The position numbers and the translations under genes are program-made. 64,000 nt of DNA from Falsirhodobacter sp051195255 (GTDB taxonomy: Bacteria > Pseudomonadota > Alphaproteobacteria > Rhodobacterales > Rhodobacteraceae), in the NCBI RefSeq assembly GCF_051195255.1, contig NZ_JBNJLK010000001.1:186001-250000 (forward strand), read 5' to 3'. The stretch's first letter is position 1; each line of letters opens with the position of its first letter. This document shows, piece by piece, positions 33,978 through 40,709 of this stretch. Under the pieces are notes generated by a model, which worked only from the letters and a program-made list of their open reading frames with translations, did no database searches and was not told the DNA's origin.

Positions 33978-35306
33978 ATGACCCGACACGCGCTTGTCAT
34001 TGATGTTTCCCATGCAAACCGGACGGCGCTGAAGCGGCGTCTGGCGACCGGATGCTACACGACCTCCTTCGTCGCCTCGGCCGAGGCGGCGCTGATCGAC
34101 GCGCGCCAGACCCGCCCCGATGTGGTCCTGATCGACATGCCGGACGCGGCAAACCTGCTGCTGCAGCTGGCCCGCGACATGCGGCTTCGGGACGTCCCCC
34201 TGCTGGTGCTTTCGGACGAGCAGGAGCGGCTGCCCCTGATCCGGGCGGGCGCCACCGATGTCCTGACCCGCCCCGTGGAAGAAGCGGTCCTGCTGGCCCG
34301 GCTGCGCGCCATGCTGCGCCACCGCGCCCAGAACGAGGAGCACCATTCCACCGGGCTGGCCGAGGAGGGCGCGGGATTCGAGATGCCGGCCTCCATCGCC
34401 TTCCTCACCGACCGCACGGACGGCACGGCCCGCCTGCGGACCGACCTTGCCCCCTATCTCAGCGATCGGGTGCTGCGCATGACGCGGGAAGACGCGCTGA
34501 CCGGCCCGACCGTTCCCGACCTGTTCGTGATCGAGGCGGGTCTGGGCGGATCGGCCGCCGGCCTGCGACTGATGTCCGAACTGCGCGCCCGCGCGGAAAC
34601 ACGCAACGTGCCGGTCTGCATCCTGGACCCGGACGAAGATCCCCAGGCCGTGGCCATGGCCTGGGACCTTGGCGCGGACGAGGTGGTGCCCGCACAGATC
34701 GGTGCCCCCGAACTGGCGCTGCGCCTGTCGATCCTGTTGCGGATGAAACGCCGGCAGGACCGGCGTCGCGCCTCGGTGGCGCAGGGGTTGCGGATGGCCA
34801 TGGTCGATCCGCTGACGGGCCTGCACAACCGCCGCTATGCGATGCCGCGCCTGGAAACGATGGCCCATGGCGATCTGGCCGTGCTGCAGATCGACCTTGA
34901 CTGGTTCAAGTCGGTGAACGACCGCTTCGGTCATGCGGCGGGGGATGCGGTTCTGCGCACGGTCGCCGCCCGCCTGACGGAAGGGCTGCGTCCCTGCGAT
35001 CTGGCCGCGCGCATCGGCGGGGAGGAGTTCCTGATCGCCCTGCCCGACACGCAACTGGCCCAGGCCATCGGCATGGCCGACCAGTTGTGCCAGCGGATGG
35101 CCCTCAGCCCCGTCGCGCTTCCGACCGGCGGGCTGGTGGATGTGACCATCTCCATCGGGCTGGCCACGCGCCGGCGATTGGGGAGCGAGACCATGGCCGA
35201 CACGCTGGACCGTGCCGACCGTGCGCTGCTGCAATCCAAGCGCGACGGCCGCAACCGCGTGACGGTCGCCTCCTCTCCGTCGGAATGGACCGCCCGCAGC
35301 GCCTGA
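33978..35306 (+). CDS. PleD-like diguanylate cyclase with two degenerate receiver domains
   Basis: 442 aa arranged as REC (1-120), REC-like (about 140-255) and GGDEF (270-435). The cyclase domain looks active: DPLTGLHNRR, DLDWFKSVNDRFGH and GGEEF at 347-351, with an intact RxxD inhibitory c-di-GMP site (R338, D341). The first receiver keeps a candidate phospho-acceptor D53 but has only one acidic-pair residue (D9, then V10) and R98 in place of the conserved lysine. The second has glutamate at the phospho-acceptor site (E186). It likely makes c-di-GMP, perhaps without normal phosphorylation control. A GAAAGAGGCAG ribosome-binding site precedes the ATG. Confidence 0.88.
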   Translation: MTRHALVIDVSHANRTALKRRLATGCYTTSFVASAEAALIDARQTRPDVVLIDMPDAANLLLQLARDMRLRDVPLLVLSDEQERLPLIRAGATDVLTRPVEEAVLLARLRAMLRHRAQNEEHHSTGLAEEGAGFEMPASIAFLTDRTDGTARLRTDLAPYLSDRVLRMTREDALTGPTVPDLFVIEAGLGGSAAGLRLMSELRARAETRNVPVCILDPDEDPQAVAMAWDLGADEVVPAQIGAPELALRLSILLRMKRRQDRRRASVAQGLRMAMVDPLTGLHNRRYAMPRLETMAHGDLAVLQIDLDWFKSVNDRFGHAAGDAVLRTVAARLTEGLRPCDLAARIGGEEFLIALPDTQLAQAIGMADQLCQRMALSPVALPTGGLVDVTISIGLATRRRLGSETMADTLDRADRALLQSKRDGRNRVTVASSPSEWTARSA

Positions 35307-35309
35307 GGA

Positions 35310-35780
35310 TCAGCGATCCTTGTGGCGATGGCGGTCCCGTTCCATCTTTTCGGCCAGCCGGTCGGCAAAGGCCTGCCGTTCGGGCGGCGTCATCTCGCCC
35401 AGGCGCTGCGCCATCAGGCGCTGGCCCAACGCCATCATCTGCCCGCCCCTTTCCCGCTGACGGGCGAAGATCGCCTCGGCCTTGGCCGCGTCGTAAGGGT
35501 CGGTGCGCAGGGTGGTCAGAAGTTCGGCTGTGTCGTCCTGCATCGCCTGCCACCCCTTGCGGAAGTCCGGGGCCTCGCGCCCGAACGCCTCGCGGAGGGC
35601 CTTGCGGTCCTCTTCGCTGAACGCACGGTCGTAGACACCGAAGGCGGGGCCCCGGCCGGGATCGGGCGGCGGCGGATGGCGCAGCACGGCGCCCGCCACG
35701 ATGCCGGCAATGGCAAGGTTCAGCGTGACCGACAGGATCAGCAGAAGGCGCAGGGTGCGGGAGGAAAGCATGGGCGTCAT
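35310..35780 (-). CDS. Periplasmic heavy-metal sensor-like protein (CnrX/ZraP/CpxP fold)
   Basis: 156 aa. A single N-terminal hydrophobic segment (about 8-32) anchors or exports the protein. The periplasmic part is almost wholly helical and charged (EEDRKALREAFG, KAEAIFARQRERGGQMMALG, LTPPERQAFADRLAE-like) as in the Metal_resist/Spy family, and the C-terminus is His/Arg-rich (DRHRHKDR). The start overlaps the stop of the small membrane protein in ATGA. It is the third gene of an ECF sigma operon and probably the sensing component. Confidence 0.82.
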   Translation of the reverse strand: MTPMLSSRTLRLLLILSVTLNLAIAGIVAGAVLRHPPPPDPGRGPAFGVYDRAFSEEDRKALREAFGREAPDFRKGWQAMQDDTAELLTTLRTDPYDAAKAEAIFARQRERGGQMMALGQRLMAQRLGEMTPPERQAFADRLAEKMERDRHRHKDR

Positions 35781-36103
35781 TCCGTCACGAAGTCGTAGGT
35801 GGGAAGAAGGTCCACGCGCTGGTCGGCCCAAAGCGCGCCGGTCACGGTGGTCAGGGTTTCGGGCTGGGCGTAGCCGATCCAGACCCCGGCAAGCGCGGCC
35901 GTGGCCATGCCGGCCGTGGCACCCACGCTGCCCAGCACCAGCGGCAGGAACCGCGTCCAGCGGCGGCGCGACGCAGCGCGTGGCTGCCACCGGTCCTGCT
36001 CCGCCTCCGCGTCGGTCAGGATGCGCGCCAGCAGCGCGCCCGAAGGGGACGGCGCGTGATTGCGGGCCGTGGCCAGAAGATCGTCCAGATCCTGTTCCAT
36101 CAT
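35777..36103 (-). CDS. Small single-pass membrane protein, candidate anti-sigma factor (CnrY-like)
   Basis: 108 aa. A cytoplasmic N-terminal half (about 50 residues, DLDDLLATARNHAP...) is followed by one membrane helix (about 51-75) and a short periplasmic tail. There is no zinc-binding HxxxCxxC anti-sigma motif. Size, topology and position directly after an ECF sigma gene and before a periplasmic metal-sensor-like gene are those of CnrY in the CnrYXH system. Anti-sigma function is inference; sequence similarity is too low to prove it. Confidence 0.65.
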   Translation of the reverse strand: MMEQDLDDLLATARNHAPSPSGALLARILTDAEAEQDRWQPRAASRRRWTRFLPLVLGSVGATAGMATAALAGVWIGYAQPETLTTVTGALWADQRVDLLPTYDFVTE

Positions 36104-36688
36104 TCAACCTTCCTCATAGCCGATCCGTTCACGCTGCCCGGACAAAAGGGCCGCCAAGGCCCGCTTGCCGCGCGCCGTCAGACTTTCGACCGCCTCCACC
36201 CCGATGTCCATGATGCGGGCGATGTCGGGGTTGGTCAGTCCTTCGATGTGGCGCAGAAGCACGGCCTGCCGCTGCCGGTCGGGCAGCCGGGCCAGCGCCG
36301 CGTCCAGCGCCGCCATGCGCTCGCCCTCCATAAGGTCCTGCTCGGCGCTGGGGGTGTCGTCCTCCACCTCGGGGGCGTCGTCCAGCGCGATGCCGCGGCG
36401 GCGGCGCAGACGGTCGGTGCAAAGGTTCGACGTCACGCGGTACAGCCAGGTCGTCACTTTCGCCTCCCCCTGCCGCCATTCCGGGGCGATGCGCCACAGG
36501 CGCAGCAGGGCCTCCTGCGTCACATCCTCCGCCTCGGTGCGGTCGGTCAGCATCCGCGCCGCGAAGCCAAGGACCCGCGGCGTCAGCCGCAGGGTCAGGG
36601 CGCGTGCCGCGGCCCGGTCGCCATTGGCGTAAAGCACCAGCAGCGCCTCGTCCGAAACGTCCGGTAGGGTATCAAGGGGCACGGTCAT
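36104..36688 (-). CDS. ECF-family RNA polymerase sigma factor
   Basis: 194 aa with sigma region 2 (LGFAARMLTDRTEAEDVTQ then EALLRLWRIAPEW) and region 4 (LARLPDRQRQAVLLRHIEGL, NPDIARIMDIGVEAVESL), joined by an acidic linker. There is no region 1 or 3, so it is group IV. The stop is adjacent to the start of the small membrane protein (0-base gap). The EF-hand gene lies 54 bases upstream in the same direction. The regulon cannot be read from this window. Confidence 0.9.
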   Translation of the reverse strand: MTVPLDTLPDVSDEALLVLYANGDRAAARALTLRLTPRVLGFAARMLTDRTEAEDVTQEALLRLWRIAPEWRQGEAKVTTWLYRVTSNLCTDRLRRRRGIALDDAPEVEDDTPSAEQDLMEGERMAALDAALARLPDRQRQAVLLRHIEGLTNPDIARIMDIGVEAVESLTARGKRALAALLSGQRERIGYEEG

Positions 36689-36742
36689 CGCCTGTCAGAA
36701 GCCTTGAAAAAGGCAGGGGCATGACAGCCCCGGCCGCGCCCG

Positions 36743-37228
36743 TCAATCCTGACGGTGATCGGGATGCGGCTGGTGACGTTCGCGCATGAAGGTGCGGGCG
36801 GCGTCGGCCTCCTCGCGGCTGATCGCGCCGTCCTTGTCGGTGTCCAGACGTTCCAGCATCCGCGGGTCCAGACCTTCGGGCGGTGTGGCGAGTTCGGCGG
36901 CCGACAAAAGATTGTCGCCGTCCACGTCCATCCGCTTCACCATCGCTTCGGCGCGGCGGTTGGCACGGTCCGTGGCGCGGGCGATGTCGACCTGCGCCAG
37001 TTCCGCGGCCGAGATCTTGCCGTCGTTGTCCGCGTCCAGCGCGGCGGCACGTTCGGCACGGTCGCCCTTCGCCTCTTCGGCGGTGATGCGGCCATCCTCG
37101 TCGGTGTCCAGCGCTTCGAAGGGCGGCATTCCCGGACGGCCGGGACGATCCCCGGGTTCGGCAAAGGCCGTGGACAGGCTGGCGATCGAGATGGCAAGCA
37201 GGGCAGCGCCGGTCAGGTACGTTTTCAT
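36743..37228 (-). CDS. Exported protein with four EF-hand calcium-binding loops
   Basis: 161 aa. A signal peptide (1-23, AFA cleavage) is followed by four EF-hand loops starting at D41, D65, D101 and D129, each with the D-x-D-x-D-G pattern (the third reads DVDGDNLLSAAE). The C-terminus is His-rich. It probably binds Ca2+ in the periplasm. The ATG at 37228 has better spacing from GGAG than the one at 37231. The gene precedes the ECF sigma operon and may be part of it. Confidence 0.88.
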   Translation of the reverse strand: MKTYLTGAALLAISIASLSTAFAEPGDRPGRPGMPPFEALDTDEDGRITAEEAKGDRAERAAALDADNDGKISAAELAQVDIARATDRANRRAEAMVKRMDVDGDNLLSAAELATPPEGLDPRMLERLDTDKDGAISREEADAARTFMRERHQPHPDHRQD

Positions 37229-37325
37229 CATGTCACTCCGGTTGCGATGGCGGCGGTGCATCCGCCTTCCGAAAGATGAAACGCGGCCCACCGCCCTTTC
37301 CGTCGCGAAAACTTGCCGGCAAACG

Positions 37326-37805
37326 TCACAGGGGCCGGAAACGCGCCATGTCGTAGCCGTTCCAGTCCATGATGCTGGCGGCCGCCTTCATCCGGTCCGC
37401 CGGAATTCCCGCCGTGCGGTCCAGCACGAAGCCGATCTTTCCGGAAGGCGTGCCGATGGCCATGCTGCGCCGGTCATAGTCGATCCACAGGATCCACCAC
37501 GGCTCCCCTTCCCCTGCCGGCAGGATGCGGGCGGGACCGGTGACGGCGAAGGGGCCGGAGATGCGCCGCGTTTCCCCGTTCAGGCACAATGATCCGTCCA
37601 CACGGCCGGGGCTGAACGTCAGTCCGCCCGGCGCGCACGCCGCGCCGAAGCCCGCCACCTGCCGCCACGTTCCGGACAGGGAGGCCGGATCGAAGCCCGC
37701 ATTCGAATAGATGGGCACCTGCGTGTTGCGGAACACTTCGGTCGGGGCCGGTGCGGGCGTGCGGACGCAGGCGGCCAGCGCCAGCAGCAAAAGGAAACGG
37801 CGCAT
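37326..37805 (-). CDS. Lipocalin-like outer-membrane lipoprotein
   Basis: 159 aa. The signal sequence ends in lipobox LAAC (about C14). GTWRQVAGF matches the lipocalin GxW signature and WWILWIDYDRRSMAIGTPSG is a typical central strand pair of Blc-like bacterial lipocalins. The natural ligand is unknown, probably a lipid. The start overlaps the stop of the aldo/keto reductase in TGATG. Confidence 0.8.
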   Translation of the reverse strand: MRRFLLLLALAACVRTPAPAPTEVFRNTQVPIYSNAGFDPASLSGTWRQVAGFGAACAPGGLTFSPGRVDGSLCLNGETRRISGPFAVTGPARILPAGEGEPWWILWIDYDRRSMAIGTPSGKIGFVLDRTAGIPADRMKAAASIMDWNGYDMARFRPL

Positions 37806-38839
37806 CAATAGGGTGCCGGGAACTGGCGGCGCGCCAGCGCGATGTCGTCCAGAACCTCCTCCGACAGGGTGACGTTGACGGACTCCAGGGATGTCTTCAG
37901 CTGCTTGAGGTTGGTGGCGCCGATGATCGGCAGGCAGGGATAGGGCCGCGTGCGATAGAAGGCGAGCGCCATCTGCGCCGGGTCCAGCCCATGCTCCTTC
38001 GCGACGCCCAGATAGGCCGACACCGCCTCGAACACGAAGGGGGTGATGCGGCCACCAAGTTCGGGCGAGCGTTCGCGCCGCGATCCGGCCGGCACCACAT
38101 CACCCGCATATTTGCCCGTCAGCAGGCCCGTCGCCAGCGGGGAGTATCCGAGCAGCGGCATGTTCTCCAACGCGGCGAACTCTGCCCAGTCGCTGTCGAA
38201 CTGGCGGCACAGCAGCGAATATTCGTTCTGCACCGTCATCATGCGCGGCAGGCCGTGCTGGTCCGCCAGACGCAGCCAGGCGGCCGCGCCCCAGACGGTG
38301 TCGTTCGACAGGCCGAAATGGCGCACCTTGCCTTCGTCCTGAAGGCGCTTGGCTTCCTGCAGGATGGCCAGCATCTCCGCCTCGATCGCGGCCTTGTCGC
38401 GCGGGGGCTCGTATCCCCACAGCTTGCGGAAATGGTAGGACCCGCGATTGGGCCAGTGCATCTGGTACAGGTCGATGTGATCCGTCTGCAGGCGTTTCAG
38501 CGAATCCTCCACCGCCTGCCGCATCCGCGCCGGCGTGATGGGCGCACCGCCCGTGGCCACGCTGCCTTCGCCCGTGATCTTGGTGGCGATCACCAAGCGG
38601 TCGCGTCCGCCCTTGGCCAGAAAGTTGCCAAGGATCGTCTCGGTGTGCCCCATCGTTTCGGCGGACACGGGGTTCACCGGATACATCTCGGCGGTGTCGA
38701 GGAAGTTGACCCCGTGATCCAGCGCCATGGCGATCTGGGCATGGCCCTCGGCTTCGGTGTTCTGGGTGCCCCAGGTCATGGTGCCAAGGCACAGTTCCGA
38801 CACGTTCAGTCCCGTATGCCCAAGTGCGATCTGCTTCAT
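37805..38839 (-). CDS. NADP(H)-dependent aldo/keto reductase, Tas-like
   Basis: 344 aa TIM-barrel reductase. NFLDTAEMYPVNP holds the catalytic Asp and Tyr, VIATKI the Lys and DLYQMHWPNRGSY the His. NTEAEGHAQIAMALDHGVN and the NADP-binding C-terminus (IIGATNLKQLKTSLES) are typical. The DTAEMYPV sequence matches E. coli Tas. The substrate is unknown. It is first in a run with the lipocalin gene. AAAAGGGCCGGAC precedes the ATG. Confidence 0.9.
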   Translation of the reverse strand: MKQIALGHTGLNVSELCLGTMTWGTQNTEAEGHAQIAMALDHGVNFLDTAEMYPVNPVSAETMGHTETILGNFLAKGGRDRLVIATKITGEGSVATGGAPITPARMRQAVEDSLKRLQTDHIDLYQMHWPNRGSYHFRKLWGYEPPRDKAAIEAEMLAILQEAKRLQDEGKVRHFGLSNDTVWGAAAWLRLADQHGLPRMMTVQNEYSLLCRQFDSDWAEFAALENMPLLGYSPLATGLLTGKYAGDVVPAGSRRERSPELGGRITPFVFEAVSAYLGVAKEHGLDPAQMALAFYRTRPYPCLPIIGATNLKQLKTSLESVNVTLSEEVLDDIALARRQFPAPY

Positions 38840-38957
38840 GTCCGGCCCTTTTGTTGCCGCTCAAACCCTAGAGGTCCGCGCGCCGATGACAAGCCCCGCT
38901 TGAGCGTTCGGGCCGTGCAGGATACACCCCATTCAAATCGGACGAAAAGGCGCGGGC

Positions 38958-40676
38958 ATGGCACGGTATCTGATCACCTCGGCACTTCCCTACATCAACG
39001 GGATCAAGCACCTGGGCAACCTTGTCGGCAGCCAGCTTCCGGCCGACCTGATCGCCCGCTACCTGCGCGCGCGCGGGCACGAGGTGCTGTTCCTGTGCGC
39101 CACCGACGAGCACGGCACGCCGGCCGAACTCGCCGCCGCCAAGGCCGGCCAGCCCGTGGAGGCGTTCTGCGCCGAGATGCACGAGGTGCAGGCCGGCATC
39201 GCTGCGGGCTTCCGGCTGTCCTTTGATCATTTCGGCCGCTCCTCCAGCCCGCAGAACCGGGCGCTGACCCAGCACTTCGCCGGCAAGCTGGCCGAGAACG
39301 GCTATATAGAGGAAGTGTCGGAGCGGCAGGTCTTCTCCATCGCCGACAACCGCTTCCTGCCCGACCGGTACATCGAGGGCACCTGCCCGAACTGCGGCTA
39401 TGACAAGGCGCGCGGCGACCAGTGCGAAAACTGCACCAAGCAGCTGGATCCGACCGATCTGATCAACCCCCGCTCCGCCATCTCGGGCTCCACCGATCTG
39501 GAGGTGCGGGAAACCAAGCACCTGTTCCTGCGCCAGTCCAAGCTGCGCGGCGAATTGCAGGCCTGGATCGACAGCAAGACCGACTGGCCGATCCTGACCA
39601 CGTCCATCGCGAAGAAATGGCTGAACGACGGCGACGGCTTGCAGGATCGCGGGATCACGCGCGACCTGTACTGGGGTGTCCCGGTGAAGAAGGGCGATCA
39701 GGACTGGCCCGGCATGGAAGGCAAGGTCTTCTACGTCTGGTTCGACGCGCCCATCGAATACATCGCCTGCGCCGCCGAATGGGCGGAGGCCAACGGCAAG
39801 ACCGACGCCGATTGGGAACGCTGGTGGCGCACCGACAAGGGCGCGGAGGACGTGACCTACCTTCAGTTCATGGGCAAGGACAACGTGCCCTTCCACACCC
39901 TGTCCTTCCCCGCCACCCAGATCGGCGCGGACGAACCGTGGAAGATGGTCGACTACATCAAGTCCTTCAACTACCTGAACTACGACGGCGGCCAGTTCTC
40001 CACCAGCCAGGGGCGCGGGATCTTCATGGATCAGGCGCTGTCGATCCTGCCGTCGGACTACTGGCGCTGGTGGCTGCTGTCGCACGCCCCCGAATCCTCG
40101 GACAGCGAGTTCACGTGGGAAAACTTCCAGTCCTCGGTCAACAAGGACCTCGCGGACGTTCTGGGCAACCTCGTGTCCCGCGTGACCAAGTTCTGCCGCG
40201 CGAAGTTCGGCGAGGTCGTTCCCACGGGCGGCCAAACCGGCCCGCGCGAGGCCGAACTGATCGCCGAGCTGACCACCCGCCTGCGCGCCTACGAGGCGAA
40301 CATGCAGGCGATGGAGATCCGCAAGGCCGCGACCGAACTGCGTGCCATCTGGGTGGCCGGCAACGAATACCTGCAATCGGCGGCCCCGTGGACGGTGATC
40401 AAGACGGACCCCGAGGCGGCGGAGGCGATGGTGCGTCTGGCCCTGAACCTGATCCGCCTTTACGCCGTCGTGTCGCGTCCGTTCATCCCGGACGCGGCGC
40501 AGTCGATGATGGACGCGATGGGCTGCGACGACTGGACCTGGCCCGAAGATGTGGGGGCGGCGCTGGCCATCCTGCCCGCCGGCCACGCCTTCACCGTGCC
40601 GGACGTCACCTTCCGCAAGATCACGGACGAGGAGCGGGCCGACTGGCAGACCCGCTTCGCCGGCATCCGCAGCTGA
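38958..40676 (+). CDS. metG: Methionyl-tRNA synthetase
   Basis: 572 aa. The class I HIGH-like site is KHLGN near residue 19, and a zinc finger has CPNCGYDKARGDQCENC. The position of KMSKS is occupied by QFSTSQ (residues 346-351), so both conserved lysines are missing. No C-terminal tRNA-binding EMAP-like domain is present. ATEHERG-type motifs are replaced by CATDEHGTPAELAA, which is the usual MetG sequence. GAAAAGGCGCGGGC precedes the ATG. A terminator follows the stop. Confidence 0.96.
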   Translation: MARYLITSALPYINGIKHLGNLVGSQLPADLIARYLRARGHEVLFLCATDEHGTPAELAAAKAGQPVEAFCAEMHEVQAGIAAGFRLSFDHFGRSSSPQNRALTQHFAGKLAENGYIEEVSERQVFSIADNRFLPDRYIEGTCPNCGYDKARGDQCENCTKQLDPTDLINPRSAISGSTDLEVRETKHLFLRQSKLRGELQAWIDSKTDWPILTTSIAKKWLNDGDGLQDRGITRDLYWGVPVKKGDQDWPGMEGKVFYVWFDAPIEYIACAAEWAEANGKTDADWERWWRTDKGAEDVTYLQFMGKDNVPFHTLSFPATQIGADEPWKMVDYIKSFNYLNYDGGQFSTSQGRGIFMDQALSILPSDYWRWWLLSHAPESSDSEFTWENFQSSVNKDLADVLGNLVSRVTKFCRAKFGEVVPTGGQTGPREAELIAELTTRLRAYEANMQAMEIRKAATELRAIWVAGNEYLQSAAPWTVIKTDPEAAEAMVRLALNLIRLYAVVSRPFIPDAAQSMMDAMGCDDWTWPEDVGAALAILPAGHAFTVPDVTFRKITDEERADWQTRFAGIRS

Positions 40677-40680
40677 CGTG

Positions 40681-40704
40681 AAAGGCGCCCCGCAGGGCGC
40701 CTTT
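40681..40704. terminator. Bidirectional terminator between metG and the antiporter gene
   Basis: Arms AAAGGCGCCC / GGGCGCCTTT with a CGCA loop and T or A runs at both ends. It ends metG and the convergent antiporter. Confidence 0.9.
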
Positions 40705-40709
40705 TCGGT

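Noticed and set aside
38840..38957. SAM or methionine riboswitch upstream of metG
   Set aside because: The 118-base leader shows no conserved stems or core motifs of known SAM riboswitches.
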